Shown here: one piece after another, positions 14,039-22,179 of the stretch
Numbering within the stretch: position 1 is the stretch's first letter
Layout: each line of letters starts with the position of its first letter
Source of the DNA: a virus
Reading direction: 5' to 3' (one strand)
Length of the DNA stretch: 44,560 nucleotides
Virus record (IMG/VR): IMGVR_UViG_3300026130_000372
Location: 1 to 44,560 of that record
Notes under the pieces: generated by a model
Database searches by the model: none
The model's input: the letters and a program-made list of their open reading frames with translations, nothing else
What the model was told of the DNA's origin: nothing
Position numbers and translations under genes: made by a program

Positions 14039-14106
14039 TATAAAGCAACACTTAATACAGGCATCTTAACTCAAGGCAAACAGCAGAACTTTAATGGAGG
14101 GATCAG

Positions 14107-14346
14107 ATGTCTGCACCGAGCACTACACAATTAGAAAAAGAGAGCTTAGAAGCACACGTTGACCTTTGTGCAATTCGCTATCAAAACTTAGACGCCCGTC
14201 TAAATAGTGTGGAAGAAAAGATAGATAATATCCATAACGATATTAAAGACGGACAACACAGCCTAGTTAAAGTATTAATAGGCACAGCCGGAACAATCGT
14301 AGCCGGTTTACTTTCAACAATCGTTGTACTTTTAATGAACACTTAA
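14107..14346 (+). CDS. Coiled coil plus C-terminal membrane span (holin/XhlA-like)
   Basis: The 79-residue protein has an amphipathic N-terminal half (YQNLDARLNSVEEKIDNIHN) and a C-terminal membrane span (VLIGTAGTIVAGLLSTIVVL). This order and size resemble XhlA-type haemolysin/holin proteins found with phage endolysins. It has a strong GGAGG site and a late box upstream. A holin-like role would fit with the secreted SleB hydrolase at 27874, but the two are far apart. An alternative is a small membrane-bound structural protein. Confidence 0.5.
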   Translation: MSAPSTTQLEKESLEAHVDLCAIRYQNLDARLNSVEEKIDNIHNDIKDGQHSLVKVLIGTAGTIVAGLLSTIVVLLMNT

Positions 14347-14355
14347 CCGTTTCAC

Positions 14356-14363
14356 GATAAATA
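14356..14363 (+). promoter_or_regulatory. Late promoter box directly before a start codon
   Basis: GATAAATA ends five bases before ATG 14369 and there is no ribosome binding site between them. T4-type late transcripts start about six bases after the box, so the mRNA would begin at the start codon. Confidence 0.5.
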
Positions 14364-14368
14364 ACTAT

Positions 14369-14662
14369 ATGTTATTACGTGAACTCTTTACAAATCAAAT
14401 AGACGAAAAACAAACTTGGGCACGATCAGGTAAAAAGGTTGTGCGCAAGTATCGTTGTACCAGCGGATCTAGAAAAGGACGCATCGTTTCTAAAATAGCA
14501 CAATGTTTTGCTGCACCTGACACTAAACGTAGAGCACAAATGAAAAGAACTAAAGCACGTTTGGGGAACAAGATGATTCGCAAAGCTCGCAAGACTAAGA
14601 GAATAAACCCAATAAGTCGCAGAGTGCAGAAGTTAAACAAAGCATCAAGACGAAGAATATGA
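14369..14662 (+). CDS. Highly basic phage protein (paralogue 1)
   Basis: The 97-residue protein is rich in Arg and Lys. 'KKVVRKYRCTSGSRKGRIVS' and a later Cys (AQCFAAP) are shared with the next gene (KTVRKYRCNSGTRKGRIVAK, TCTAP). The very basic C-terminal half (RRAQMKRTKARLGNKMIRKA) suggests nucleic-acid binding. The two Cys about 18 residues apart could make a disulfide or metal site. It starts a chain of five genes with short overlaps. Function is unknown; packaged DNA-binding or head-assembly roles are possible. Confidence 0.6.
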   Translation: MLLRELFTNQIDEKQTWARSGKKVVRKYRCTSGSRKGRIVSKIAQCFAAPDTKRRAQMKRTKARLGNKMIRKARKTKRINPISRRVQKLNKASRRRI

Positions 14663-14967
14663 AGATAGAAGAAATTACAGAAGGCGCCACGAGTATATAC
14701 GGACGCAAAGGCAATAAAACAGTACGCAAGTACCGTTGCAATTCTGGAACTCGCAAGGGGAGAATTGTTGCCAAGCCAAGTACCTGTACTGCACCTATCA
14801 ACGTTTCTAAAAGAGTACAACTTAAAAAGACAAAGGCTAAACGCGGCTCGTCTATAAAAGTAAAAACAAGATTAACTAAACGAGCAAACCCAGCTTCAAA
14901 GAGACTGGGCAAAATTAACACAGGTTCAAGAATCAGAAGAAAACAGAGTAGATCGAAAAGAATATGA
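14659..14967 (+). CDS. Highly basic phage protein (paralogue 2)
   Basis: This 102-residue paralogue of the preceding protein overlaps it by four bases (ATGA). It shares 'VRKYRC', the following S/T-x-R-K-G-R-I-V pattern, the second Cys and the Arg/Lys-rich tail (ending QSRSKRI), though the middle differs. Tandem duplication followed by divergence is the simplest history. Its role probably matches that of paralogue 1. Confidence 0.6.
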   Translation: MKIEEITEGATSIYGRKGNKTVRKYRCNSGTRKGRIVAKPSTCTAPINVSKRVQLKKTKAKRGSSIKVKTRLTKRANPASKRLGKINTGSRIRRKQSRSKRI

Positions 14968-15221
14968 AAATAAACGAAATAGTTAATACTAATCCCAATG
15001 CGGTACAGCAACAAGGAAAAGTGAAACGTGCATCTGGTACAGAGATCGAAATAGAGGATCCGAAGAAACCTGGTGTAACTACTAAAATTGACCTTAAAAA
15101 GGCTAATGTGAGTCAAGACGATAAAGGCAATACAACTATCGACATGACTGCAAAAACGCCAGCAGGGCCGAACAAGATTAAACCTAATTCATCAGTAACA
15201 CTAACAATGCCGAAAAAATGA
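14964..15221 (+). CDS. Small Thr/Lys-rich phage protein
   Basis: The 85-residue product begins MKINEIVNTNPNAVQQQGKV and continues with beta-rich, Lys/Asp-rich segments ('GTEIEIEDPKKPGVTTKIDL'). It overlaps its neighbours by four bases on both sides. The composition, with repeated charged beta strands and a Thr-rich end, suits a small barrel. No family is recognised. Confidence 0.5.
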   Translation: MKINEIVNTNPNAVQQQGKVKRASGTEIEIEDPKKPGVTTKIDLKKANVSQDDKGNTTIDMTAKTPAGPNKIKPNSSVTLTMPKK

Positions 15222-15421
15222 AGCTGAACGAATTAATCATCGACTTTACTATTGCTGTAACGAATGAAGAGAAGGCCATATTAGAAAGAATGGATAGACC
15301 TTCTCCAATGACAAATTTTACTGCTAGAGAACAAACCATTATTAACAACCTAATAAGGAAAAGTCTAGTAAGTAAAGTACTAAGCAAAGGTAACGTTTGG
15401 GTGATTAAAAATGAAGCATGA
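15218..15421 (+). CDS. Small helical phage protein
   Basis: The 67-residue protein starts MKLNELIIDFTIAVTNEEKA. A later segment, 'AREQTIINNLIRKSLVSKVL', looks like a small helix-turn-helix or helical bundle, as seen in some marine-phage proteins. It overlaps the upstream gene by four bases and the downstream gene by eleven. It could bind DNA, but no signature settles that. Confidence 0.5.
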   Translation: MKLNELIIDFTIAVTNEEKAILERMDRPSPMTNFTAREQTIINNLIRKSLVSKVLSKGNVWVIKNEA

Positions 15422-15827
15422 CATTGTTAAATCTTTAGAAGAACTAATCAATAACAACATAAATGAAATTGACTTTCCGCATGTGAAGGGTAATTCTATT
15501 CGTATAAAACATATGGTTGTTCGGAAAAGTCCTAAAGGGTTCCTAGTTTACAATACAAAAGATAATAAGCAAATAGCTAGACTGTTTTGTAAAGCAAGTG
15601 CAATAGCATTGGCTAAAAGTTGTGCTCAAGGAAAATCGCTATTGTCAGACATTATAGATCTTGACAAAATTATAGAAAAGTTTTATAATGATTGTATATT
15701 TTACAAGCACACTATCATTAATACCAAAGATCCTATTAGACGAGACATATCTGAAATAAGATTTGATGAAGCAAAATTCCAAACTAATCATGCAAAAAGC
15801 GCATTAGACAGGATTATCTTTGCATAG
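15411..15827 (+). CDS. Phage protein of unknown function
   Basis: This 138-residue protein overlaps the previous gene by 11 bases. Its N-terminal third is helical (KSLEELINNNINEIDFPHVK), and the middle has 'KDNKQIARLFCKASAIALAK', which recalls small head or neck-associated proteins of marine phages. It is the last member of the overlapping chain and is followed by a late box. No catalytic motif is seen. Confidence 0.5.
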   Translation: MKHDIVKSLEELINNNINEIDFPHVKGNSIRIKHMVVRKSPKGFLVYNTKDNKQIARLFCKASAIALAKSCAQGKSLLSDIIDLDKIIEKFYNDCIFYKHTIINTKDPIRRDISEIRFDEAKFQTNHAKSALDRIIFA

Positions 15828-15830
15828 AAT

Positions 15831-15839
15831 GATAAATAA
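15831..15839 (+). promoter_or_regulatory. Late promoter box
   Basis: GATAAATAA lies 31 bases before ATG 15871; TTTAGGGAAG gives the binding site. Confidence 0.6.
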
Positions 15840-15870
15840 TATTAAATAACCTTTAGGGAAGAGTTTTAAA

Positions 15871-16608
15871 ATGAATATCAGAGAAATTTCAAAACCAGTT
15901 ACAGCTAAGGCATTAAACGAAAGCCTAGCGAAGAAGTTTGGTCAAAAGATCAATCTAGACAAGTTTACATTCGAGCAACTAGAAGATGCTCGTAATAAAT
16001 TACGTACAAAACTTTCGCAAGTAGAAACTAACGAAAGCTACAATGTAGTTCACACAGAACAGTATGCAAAAGACAAAATGTTCTTAGATCTTCTAAACAC
16101 TGCAATAACAGAGCGCGAAGCAGAACGCACTTATGTTAAAGAAGGCAAAGAAGACGAAGCTGAATTAGTAATGGCAGCCAAAGACATGGTAGACCGTTTA
16201 ACAGGTTGGATGGAAGATACTGCTGAAATGCAATCAGATTCGATGCTCGAACTTGCAGATGCTATCCGCGATGAGCTTGGTTCTGAAGCAAGCGAATCAT
16301 TTACTAATACAGTTAAACCTGCATTGGAGCAACTATATGCTGCAATGGAAACTGCTCGCGTTTCTTTAACATCTGGAGTAGGCCAATTAACTGGCGAAGG
16401 AGAACCTGTTGAAGAGCCAATGGGCGCTGAAGACGATATGTCAATGGAGCCAACAGTTGACGGTGAAGAAGATATGGGCGGTGAAGAAGATTTCGATCTT
16501 GATGCAGGTGATGAATTTGCAGCAGACGATACTGCCGTAGGCGGCGAAGAAGAAGCAGGCCGTGAAAAGCGTGAGAGCATAGAGCGACCAGTTTCAAAAA
16601 AAAAGTAA
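15871..16608 (+). CDS. Conserved acidic phage protein, zero-frame product
   Basis: This 245-residue protein has a helical N-terminal domain ('FTFEQLEDARNKLRTKLSQV', 'ESYNVVHTEQYAKDKMFLDL') that I recall from many marine T4-like phages, where it accompanies head-related genes. A helical middle and a long, acidic, Gly/Glu/Asp-rich linker (about residues 175-230) follow. The frame ends in KKK-stop at an A9 run. The -1 frame stays open into a further folded region (16605-16910), so the mature protein may be about 345 residues. The role is probably virion or scaffold-like and is inferred. Confidence 0.6.
   Translation: MNIREISKPVTAKALNESLAKKFGQKINLDKFTFEQLEDARNKLRTKLSQVETNESYNVVHTEQYAKDKMFLDLLNTAITEREAERTYVKEGKEDEAELVMAAKDMVDRLTGWMEDTAEMQSDSMLELADAIRDELGSEASESFTNTVKPALEQLYAAMETARVSLTSGVGQLTGEGEPVEEPMGAEDDMSMEPTVDGEEDMGGEEDFDLDAGDEFAADDTAVGGEEEAGREKRESIERPVSKKK
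16596..16608 (+). other. A9 slippery run next to the stop codon
   Basis: Nine consecutive A (16596-16604) are followed by GTAA. The zero-frame reading is TCA AAA AAA AAG TAA. Slipping back one base gives AAA GTA ATT and keeps reading to 16910. Either a -1 ribosomal frameshift or polymerase slippage could do this. A one-base sequencing or assembly error in the homopolymer would give the same picture. Confidence 0.5.
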
Positions 16609-16910
16609 TTGAAGGTATTGACGAAACCGCAATACTGATACAAATACTAAAAACTGTTCCAAAAGGAAAAACTGTATCGTGGGATAAGCTGAATGTCTTT
16701 ATGAAGAAAGCAGGTATCCCACAATTTGATTATGAGTCATTCAAGGCGGCTTACGATGCTAATATTGAATTGCAAAATCTAGTACAGTTCGATCCAGACG
16801 GAGTAACTATAGGCGCTGATTCTATAGATAAAATGGCTAAAGCCGGACAGTCTAAAAAAGATACAGTAGGCGATATGGCAAAAAGAGCCACTGATTTAAC
16901 TGACCTTTAA
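16605..16910 (+). CDS. C-terminal extension in the -1 frame of the preceding gene
   Basis: From base 16605 the frame reads VIEGIDETAILIQILKTVPK and continues to the TAA at 16910. It includes 'VSWDKLNVFMKKAGIPQFDY' and 'LQNLVQFDPDGVTIGADSID', a folded-looking alpha/beta region. No binding site precedes the first in-frame ATG (16701), which falls inside what looks like one domain. This region is best explained as an extension of the upstream protein after a -1 shift. It may be about 100 residues of a C-terminal domain. Confidence 0.55.
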   Translation, partial: VIEGIDETAILIQILKTVPKGKTVSWDKLNVFMKKAGIPQFDYESFKAAYDANIELQNLVQFDPDGVTIGADSIDKMAKAGQSKKDTVGDMAKRATDLTDL

Positions 16911-16918
16911 AATTTCTC

Positions 16919-16965
16919 TTGACATTGCTCCTAATGTTTGTTATTATATAATGAATATTAGGAGC
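16919..16965 (+). promoter_or_regulatory. Sigma70-type promoter inside an inverted repeat
   Basis: TTGACA (16919-16924), a 17-base spacer and TATTAT (16942-16947) form the promoter. GCTCCTAAT (16927-16935) in the spacer is perfectly complementary to ATTAGGAGC (16957-16965), which contains the AGGAG site for the ATG at 16972. A T6 run follows. Read-through RNA could form the hairpin; RNA from this promoter lacks the left arm. Confidence 0.7.
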
Positions 16966-16971
16966 TTTTTT

Positions 16972-17004
16972 ATGACTGAACGAACAGGAGGAGCCAAACA
17001 TTGA
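16972..17004 (+). CDS. Ten-residue leader peptide before the exonuclease
   Basis: The frame MTERTGGAKH starts at ATG 16972, eight bases after AGGAG, and its TGA overlaps the TTG start of the exonuclease (TTGA). The peptide's own codons contain the AGGAGG that serves the exonuclease. It may couple translation or simply be a by-product of the start region. Confidence 0.4.
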   Translation: MTERTGGAKH

Positions 17005-17705
17005 CTCTAGTGATTGAGAAATACAAATACGAAAAACTAAAGCGTGTTGAAGTAGATGGCAAACGCAGATACGCTGCTCCAGGCGGAGTACCTGTAGCAA
17101 GTGTAACTACAATTCTCGATGCGACTAAAGACAAGAGTCATTTGATTGCGTGGAAGAAACGTGTAGGCGAAAAGAAAGCACAAGAGATTGTAACAGAAGC
17201 TGCCGGTGTAGGTACACGTATGCACAAGTATCTCGAAGACTATATCGAGTTCGGTGAGTGGCCTACTCCAGGTAGTAATCCGTTTGCTAAAAAGGCACAC
17301 GCAATGGCTACAATGATACGTGACAATGCACTTGTTGATGTAGACGAAATATGGGGTTCAGAAGTTGCACTCTATGTTCCTAATATGTATGCCGGAACTA
17401 CTGACTTAGTAGGGCAATACAAAGGCAACCCGTGCATTATGGATTTTAAGCAGTCTAACAAGCCTAAAAAGGAAGAGTGGATTGTAGACTACTATCTTCA
17501 AATGGTAGCGTATGCTGAAGCGCATAACGCAGTACACGGAACCAATATACGCGAAGGTCACGTGTTTATGTGTACTCGCGGTGATGATCCTATGGAAATA
17601 GGTGGCGAAATTTATCAACAGTTTGACCTATGGCCACATGAGTACGACGAGTGGCGACACGAATGGTATGAGCGAGTCTATCAGTATTACGAGAAATACG
17701 CATAA
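17001..17705 (+). CDS. Exonuclease of the PD-(D/E)XK fold
   Basis: The 234-residue protein carries the pattern of RecB/lambda-type nucleases: 'VASVTTILDATKD' and 'GVGTRMHKYLEDYIEFGE' in the N-terminal part, the acidic 'MYAGTTDLVGQY' near residue 132, 'PCIMDFKQSNKPK' (D-x-K near 150) and 'YYLQMVAYAEA' (the Q-x3-Y of this group). Such enzymes degrade or process DNA ends during phage replication, recombination or host DNA breakdown. The start is TTG 17001, supported by AGGAGG nine bases upstream. Its promoter is host-type, so it is probably early, unlike its late-type neighbours. Confidence 0.85.
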   Translation: MTLVIEKYKYEKLKRVEVDGKRRYAAPGGVPVASVTTILDATKDKSHLIAWKKRVGEKKAQEIVTEAAGVGTRMHKYLEDYIEFGEWPTPGSNPFAKKAHAMATMIRDNALVDVDEIWGSEVALYVPNMYAGTTDLVGQYKGNPCIMDFKQSNKPKKEEWIVDYYLQMVAYAEAHNAVHGTNIREGHVFMCTRGDDPMEIGGEIYQQFDLWPHEYDEWRHEWYERVYQYYEKYA

Positions 17706-17721
17706 ATACTTTAAAGTATTT
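17701..17721 (+). promoter_or_regulatory. Late promoter box overlapping a palindrome
   Basis: CATAAATAC (17701-17709) overlaps the perfect palindrome AAATACTTTAAAGTATTT (17704-17721). A TTAGGAG site follows before GTG 17735. Confidence 0.65.
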
Positions 17722-17734
17722 TTAGGAGATTCAA

Positions 17735-19342
17735 GTGGCAGTCGTCAGTATATCACGCATACAAATTCGAAGAGGTAAGGAGAACTCAGGTTCCGGTCTT
17801 CCGCAGTTGGCTTCAGGTGAGCTTGGCTGGGCAATCGATACACAACATTTATACATAGGTAATGGTAGTGTAAGCGAAGGAGCTCCAGCAGTCGGCAACA
17901 CACGCATATTAACATCAAACGATAACTTGTTTAGTCTCGTAAACACTTACACGTATCGTCCTGAATCAAGTATAGCAGGAACAGCTACACGAGATTTACA
18001 AGATAGACTTGACGACAGAGTAAGTGTTAGAGCGTTTGGCGTTCTTGGAGACGGCAGCGATTGTACACAAGAACTTCAAACAGCTATCTATCAACTGTAT
18101 CTAAACACTGACAGTAGTGACCAGGCAATACTACACATGGAGCCGGGAACATATGTCATCTCCGATACAATTTACTTACCTAAAAATACTAAGCTAATTG
18201 GCGCTGGCAAAGGAAAAACAAACATTTCAGTTGTAGGAGATCAAGCAGCATTCTTAACTGTTAGCGATCTCTCCACACCAGGAAATCCGGTTCATACTTC
18301 GAGTGTTACTACAAATAACCAGCCAACTAATATACACTTGGCTGGTATGACAATTAGTTTTGCATCAGCAAACACTGTAAGTCCTTTGATAAACTTGTTT
18401 AACTGTAGAAATAGCACAGTTGAAGATATAGAATTCCAAGGAAACTTTGACGCATTAAACAAAACCGAGTTAGATGTAATACCTAATGCTGGTATTAAAC
18501 TAACAAGTGACAGCATGACTGTATACTCAGGAAATAACATAATCCGAAATTGTTCGTTTAACGATTTATGTTTCGGTATTATGAGCGACGATTACTCAGT
18601 TGATAATGTAATTCATAAGAATTCGTTTTATCTAAACATTTACGGCATTAGTTTTGGAAACGGTGTACAGACATATGATACTAGAAATCCTTATCCAAGA
18701 AACAATGTAATATCAGAAAACGATTTTAAAGAAATATATGCAAATGGTATTCTAGTCAAATATGGCGTTGACAACGTTTCTAGAGAAAATCATTTTTATA
18801 ATGTAGGTAATCGCTATAGTGGACCAGCTGATATAGATTACGGAGCATACGGTATAATTAAATTTGCTTATTCCGGTAACATTTCAGTTGACGATTACTT
18901 CGAAAGAAGTTATATTTTAAGTACAGGTTCAGCAAGAGACGGACTAGTATCTGCAAACTTAGTTACAAGCAGATATACTCCAGATGTTGTTGGACCAGTG
19001 TTCTACGAAGAAGGTTATACTAAGAAAGTGTCTATTCCGGACTCTACATCGCCGCAGTATGCTTTCCGATTAGCAGCAGATAGTATAAAAACATATGAAA
19101 TTGAATATGTGTACGAATCTACAATTAGAACATTTAAACGATTCGGCACATTAACCGTAACAATTGAACCAACAGGCCAAACTGTAGACATAATTGATGA
19201 TTACGACATTACAGGCAGTGCAAACTATGCAGAAAACATTGTATGGACAACTTCGTTTGTACAAACAGATACTCTTGCAGTATCAACAACTAACCCAGGA
19301 GACGCAGGAACTCTTCAATTCCGAGCACGAGTTAAATCATAA
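17735..19342 (+). CDS. Tailspike / tail fibre with right-handed beta-helix
   Basis: The 535-residue protein starts at GTG 17735 behind TTAGGAG. The N-terminal 'IQIRRGKENSGSGLPQLASG' and 'ELGWAIDTQHLYIGNGSV' form the adapter-like head common to marine-phage fibres. From about residue 95, 'VSVRAFGVLGDGSDCTQELQ' and 'MEPGTYVISDTIYLPKNTKL' match the start of pectate-lyase-3 type beta-helices, followed by repeats of short Asn-rich strands ('NNIIRNCSF', 'NNVISENDF', 'VSRENHFYNV'). Such spikes bind and often cut host surface polysaccharide. The last 110 residues are a separate beta-rich trimerisation-type tail. Enzymatic activity is not proven. Confidence 0.85.
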   Translation: MAVVSISRIQIRRGKENSGSGLPQLASGELGWAIDTQHLYIGNGSVSEGAPAVGNTRILTSNDNLFSLVNTYTYRPESSIAGTATRDLQDRLDDRVSVRAFGVLGDGSDCTQELQTAIYQLYLNTDSSDQAILHMEPGTYVISDTIYLPKNTKLIGAGKGKTNISVVGDQAAFLTVSDLSTPGNPVHTSSVTTNNQPTNIHLAGMTISFASANTVSPLINLFNCRNSTVEDIEFQGNFDALNKTELDVIPNAGIKLTSDSMTVYSGNNIIRNCSFNDLCFGIMSDDYSVDNVIHKNSFYLNIYGISFGNGVQTYDTRNPYPRNNVISENDFKEIYANGILVKYGVDNVSRENHFYNVGNRYSGPADIDYGAYGIIKFAYSGNISVDDYFERSYILSTGSARDGLVSANLVTSRYTPDVVGPVFYEEGYTKKVSIPDSTSPQYAFRLAADSIKTYEIEYVYESTIRTFKRFGTLTVTIEPTGQTVDIIDDYDITGSANYAENIVWTTSFVQTDTLAVSTTNPGDAGTLQFRARVKS

Positions 19343-19350
19343 GGAGACTT

Positions 19351-19776
19351 ATGTTTAACGGCACATACGAGCAGCGTCTCTTCGCCTGGAACGAGTTTCG
19401 TAACTCATTAGAGACAAGCGAAACTCCAATCCAGGATGTTATTGACATCTACAATAAAGCACCTAAAGTACTCATACATGCAGATCCGTATGACAAGCAA
19501 ACTTGGCCTACACCATGGGAATTAGTAAACGAAAATTCATACTGTGAGTTTTGCCTAATGCTCGGAATTTGTTACACATTACAATTAACTGATCGCTTTT
19601 CGACCGAACATTTTGAGATACATATTAGACAAGACAAAGAAAGATCAGAAACACGATACTTACTTTTTCTAAAAGATTTGTGTATAGGCTATGACGAACA
19701 CGCACCTGTTTCAGTTGAAGACTTACCAGAAACTCTTCGACTAGAAAAAAAATACGTCATGCCTGACCTCCAATAA
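19351..19776 (+). CDS. Phage protein following the tailspike
   Basis: The 141-residue acidic protein begins MFNGTYEQRLFAWNEFRNSL, eight bases after the tailspike stop, with AAGGAG as site. It holds two Cys close together (YCEFCLMLGICYTL) and no membrane span. Its place directly after a tailspike and its lack of repeats suggest a fibre assembly chaperone or co-expressed partner. I recall similar proteins in marine phages, without a known function. Confidence 0.5.
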   Translation: MFNGTYEQRLFAWNEFRNSLETSETPIQDVIDIYNKAPKVLIHADPYDKQTWPTPWELVNENSYCEFCLMLGICYTLQLTDRFSTEHFEIHIRQDKERSETRYLLFLKDLCIGYDEHAPVSVEDLPETLRLEKKYVMPDLQ

Positions 19777-19780
19777 ATAA
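19772..19780 (+). promoter_or_regulatory. Late-type box before nrdA
   Basis: AATAAATAA lies 34 bases before ATG 19815. No clear -35 was found, so nrdA may depend on this box or on read-through. Confidence 0.4.
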
Positions 19781-19814
19781 CTCTACTTACAAACAATAAA
19801 GAAGGAAATTACAA

Positions 19815-22121
19815 ATGATTCAAGTCACCAAACGCAGCGGCGGAAAAGAACCGCTCGACATTGAAAAACTACACAAAGTTGTATTTCATGCATGTGACGG
19901 CATCACAGGTGTATCGCCGAGTGAAGTTGAAATTAAAAGTCACATACAGTTTTACAACGGAATTACAAGTGCAGAAATACAAGAAACATTAATTAAAGCA
20001 GCAGCAGATCTTATTTCGGAAGAAACTCCAAATTATCAATATGTCGGCGGACGCCTAATTAACTATGCCTTACGCAAGGAAGTTTATGGTGACTATCATC
20101 CTTGTACAGTTAAAGAGCTTGTTGGAAAAAATATCGATCGCGGTTTTTATGATCCAGAATTGATTACGTACTATACTGACGAAGAATGGGGGAAAATTAA
20201 TTCTTTCGTTAAACACGAACGTGACGAAAATCTAACCTACGTTGCAATGGAACAGCTACGTGGTAAGTACCTTGCGCAAAATCGTGTGACTGGTGAAATT
20301 TTTGAAACACCTCAAATGTGTTATGTACTAATTGCTGCAACACTATTTGCTACATATCCAAAAGAAGAACGCCTCAAGTGGGTTAAAGACTACTACGATG
20401 CTATCAGTTTGCATGACATTAGTCTACCTACTCCTGTTATGGCAGGTGTTCGTACGCCTCAGCGCCAGTTTAGCTCTTGTGTTCTTATTGAAACAGACGA
20501 CAGCCTAGACAGTATTAATGCTACTAGCTCGTCTATCGTCAAGTACGTAAGTCAGAAAGCAGGCATTGGCATCGGTGGCGGATCTATTCGTGCTATTGGT
20601 TCGCCTATTCGTAAAGGCGATGCATTCCATACAGGTATCATTCCTTTCTACAAGATGTTCCAGGCAGCTACTAAAAGTTGTTCACAGGGTGGTGTTCGCG
20701 GAGGCGCAGCAACTATCTACTACCCAATATGGCACTTAGAAGCAGAAGAAATGTTAGTTCTAAAGAACAACAAAGGTACAGAAGAAACTCGTGTGCGTCA
20801 CATGGACTATGGTGTACAGTTTAACAAGTTAATGTACGAAAGACTTATTACCGGCGGAGATATTACCCTTTTCTCACCTAGTGATGTACCAGGACTATAT
20901 GATGCATTTTATGCTGATCAAGACAAGTTCCGCGAACTATATGAAAAGGCAGAACGCAATACTAAACTACGCAAGAAAACAGTTAAGGCAGTTGCATTGT
21001 TTAGTGCGTTTATAGAAGAACGTAAGAACACAGGGCGTATCTACCTACAGAACGTTGACAACGCTAACGATCATGGTAGCTTCCTTCCTGAGATTGCACC
21101 TATTCGTCAATCAAACTTGTGTGCAGAAATTGACTTGCCAACTAAGCCATTAAAAGATATTAATGACCCAGACGGCGAAATTTCATTGTGTACACTGAGC
21201 GCTATTAACTGGGGTAATGTCAGAACACCAGCTGACTTCGAAAAAGCGTGTACGCTTGCTGTGCGCGGCTTAGACGCACTATTAAGCTACCAGAACTATC
21301 CTATCTTAGCTGCACAGTTAAGCACAGAAAAGCGCCGCCCAATTGGCGTAGGCATTATTAACTTTGCTTACTGGATGGCTAAACACGGTCTAAGCTACCA
21401 AGACGTTACCGCAGAAGGACTTGAACTAATTGACGAATACGCAGAAGCATGGAGTTATTACTTGATCAAAGCAAGTGCCGATCTTGCTGCTGAACAAGGT
21501 GCTATCCCAGGGTTAATGGAAACTAAGTACGGACACGGCATTACTCCTAACCAAACTTACAAGAAAGATGTTGATGATCTAGTCGAGCACAAAGAACGTA
21601 TGGACTGGGACGGACTACGTAATCAACTAAAAGAAACTGGTATTCGTAACTCAACACTAATGGCACTTATGCCAAGTGAAACAAGTGCGCAAATTGCTAA
21701 TGCAACTAATGGCATTGAACCGCCTCGTGCTTACATCAGTGTAAAACAATCCAAACACGGCGTACTGAAACAAGTAGTACCTGAGTACAAAAAGCTTAAA
21801 AACAAGTACGATCTACTATGGGAACAAAAGAGCCCAGAAGGCTACTTAAAAATTATGGCTGTATTGCAAAAGTATATCGACCAAGGTATTTCAGTTAATA
21901 CAAGTTACAATCCGCAGTTCTTTGAAGATGAAAAGATTCCTATGAGTCTAATGCTACAGCATCTTATTATGTTTTATAAGTACGGCGGCAAGCAATTGTA
22001 TTACTTCAATACTAACGATGGCCAAGGAGAGCTAGACGTAAGCAAGCTAGTAGGCGAAGAGAACAGTGAAGATTCATCAGGTGACATTGACGATTCTCAT
22101 TGCGACTCTTGTACAATATAA
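19815..22121 (+). CDS. nrdA: Ribonucleotide reductase large subunit, class Ia
   Basis: The 768-residue protein has the full NrdA layout. An N-terminal ATP-cone (VTKRSGGKEPLDIEKLHKVV, 'IQETLIKAAADLISEE') indicates allosteric activity control. The catalytic core has SSCVLIETDD, NLCAEIDLP and SLCTLSAINW with the active-site Cys residues. PRAYISVKQS supplies the radical-transfer Tyr region, and the C-terminal DSHCDSCTI is the CxxC tail that passes electrons from glutaredoxin. Together with NrdB it makes deoxyribonucleotides from NDPs for phage DNA synthesis. nrdB and a glutaredoxin follow directly, a complete reductase set. No split or truncation is seen. Confidence 0.97.
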   Translation: MIQVTKRSGGKEPLDIEKLHKVVFHACDGITGVSPSEVEIKSHIQFYNGITSAEIQETLIKAAADLISEETPNYQYVGGRLINYALRKEVYGDYHPCTVKELVGKNIDRGFYDPELITYYTDEEWGKINSFVKHERDENLTYVAMEQLRGKYLAQNRVTGEIFETPQMCYVLIAATLFATYPKEERLKWVKDYYDAISLHDISLPTPVMAGVRTPQRQFSSCVLIETDDSLDSINATSSSIVKYVSQKAGIGIGGGSIRAIGSPIRKGDAFHTGIIPFYKMFQAATKSCSQGGVRGGAATIYYPIWHLEAEEMLVLKNNKGTEETRVRHMDYGVQFNKLMYERLITGGDITLFSPSDVPGLYDAFYADQDKFRELYEKAERNTKLRKKTVKAVALFSAFIEERKNTGRIYLQNVDNANDHGSFLPEIAPIRQSNLCAEIDLPTKPLKDINDPDGEISLCTLSAINWGNVRTPADFEKACTLAVRGLDALLSYQNYPILAAQLSTEKRRPIGVGIINFAYWMAKHGLSYQDVTAEGLELIDEYAEAWSYYLIKASADLAAEQGAIPGLMETKYGHGITPNQTYKKDVDDLVEHKERMDWDGLRNQLKETGIRNSTLMALMPSETSAQIANATNGIEPPRAYISVKQSKHGVLKQVVPEYKKLKNKYDLLWEQKSPEGYLKIMAVLQKYIDQGISVNTSYNPQFFEDEKIPMSLMLQHLIMFYKYGGKQLYYFNTNDGQGELDVSKLVGEENSEDSSGDIDDSHCDSCTI

Positions 22122-22124
22122 ATA

Positions 22125-22153
22125 TTGACACGCCCACAAGGGCGTGTTATTAT
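22125..22153 (+). promoter_or_regulatory. Sigma70-type promoter with hairpin spacer, before nrdB
   Basis: TTGACA (22125-22130), a 17-base spacer and TATTAT (22148-22153). ACACGCCC (22128-22135) and GGGCGTGT (22140-22147) form a perfect 8-base hairpin with loop ACAA between the two elements. It starts three bases after the nrdA stop, so it may also slow nrdA read-through. Confidence 0.7.
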
Positions 22154-22179
22154 AGAAAAATAAAGGAAGAGGAGTTATA

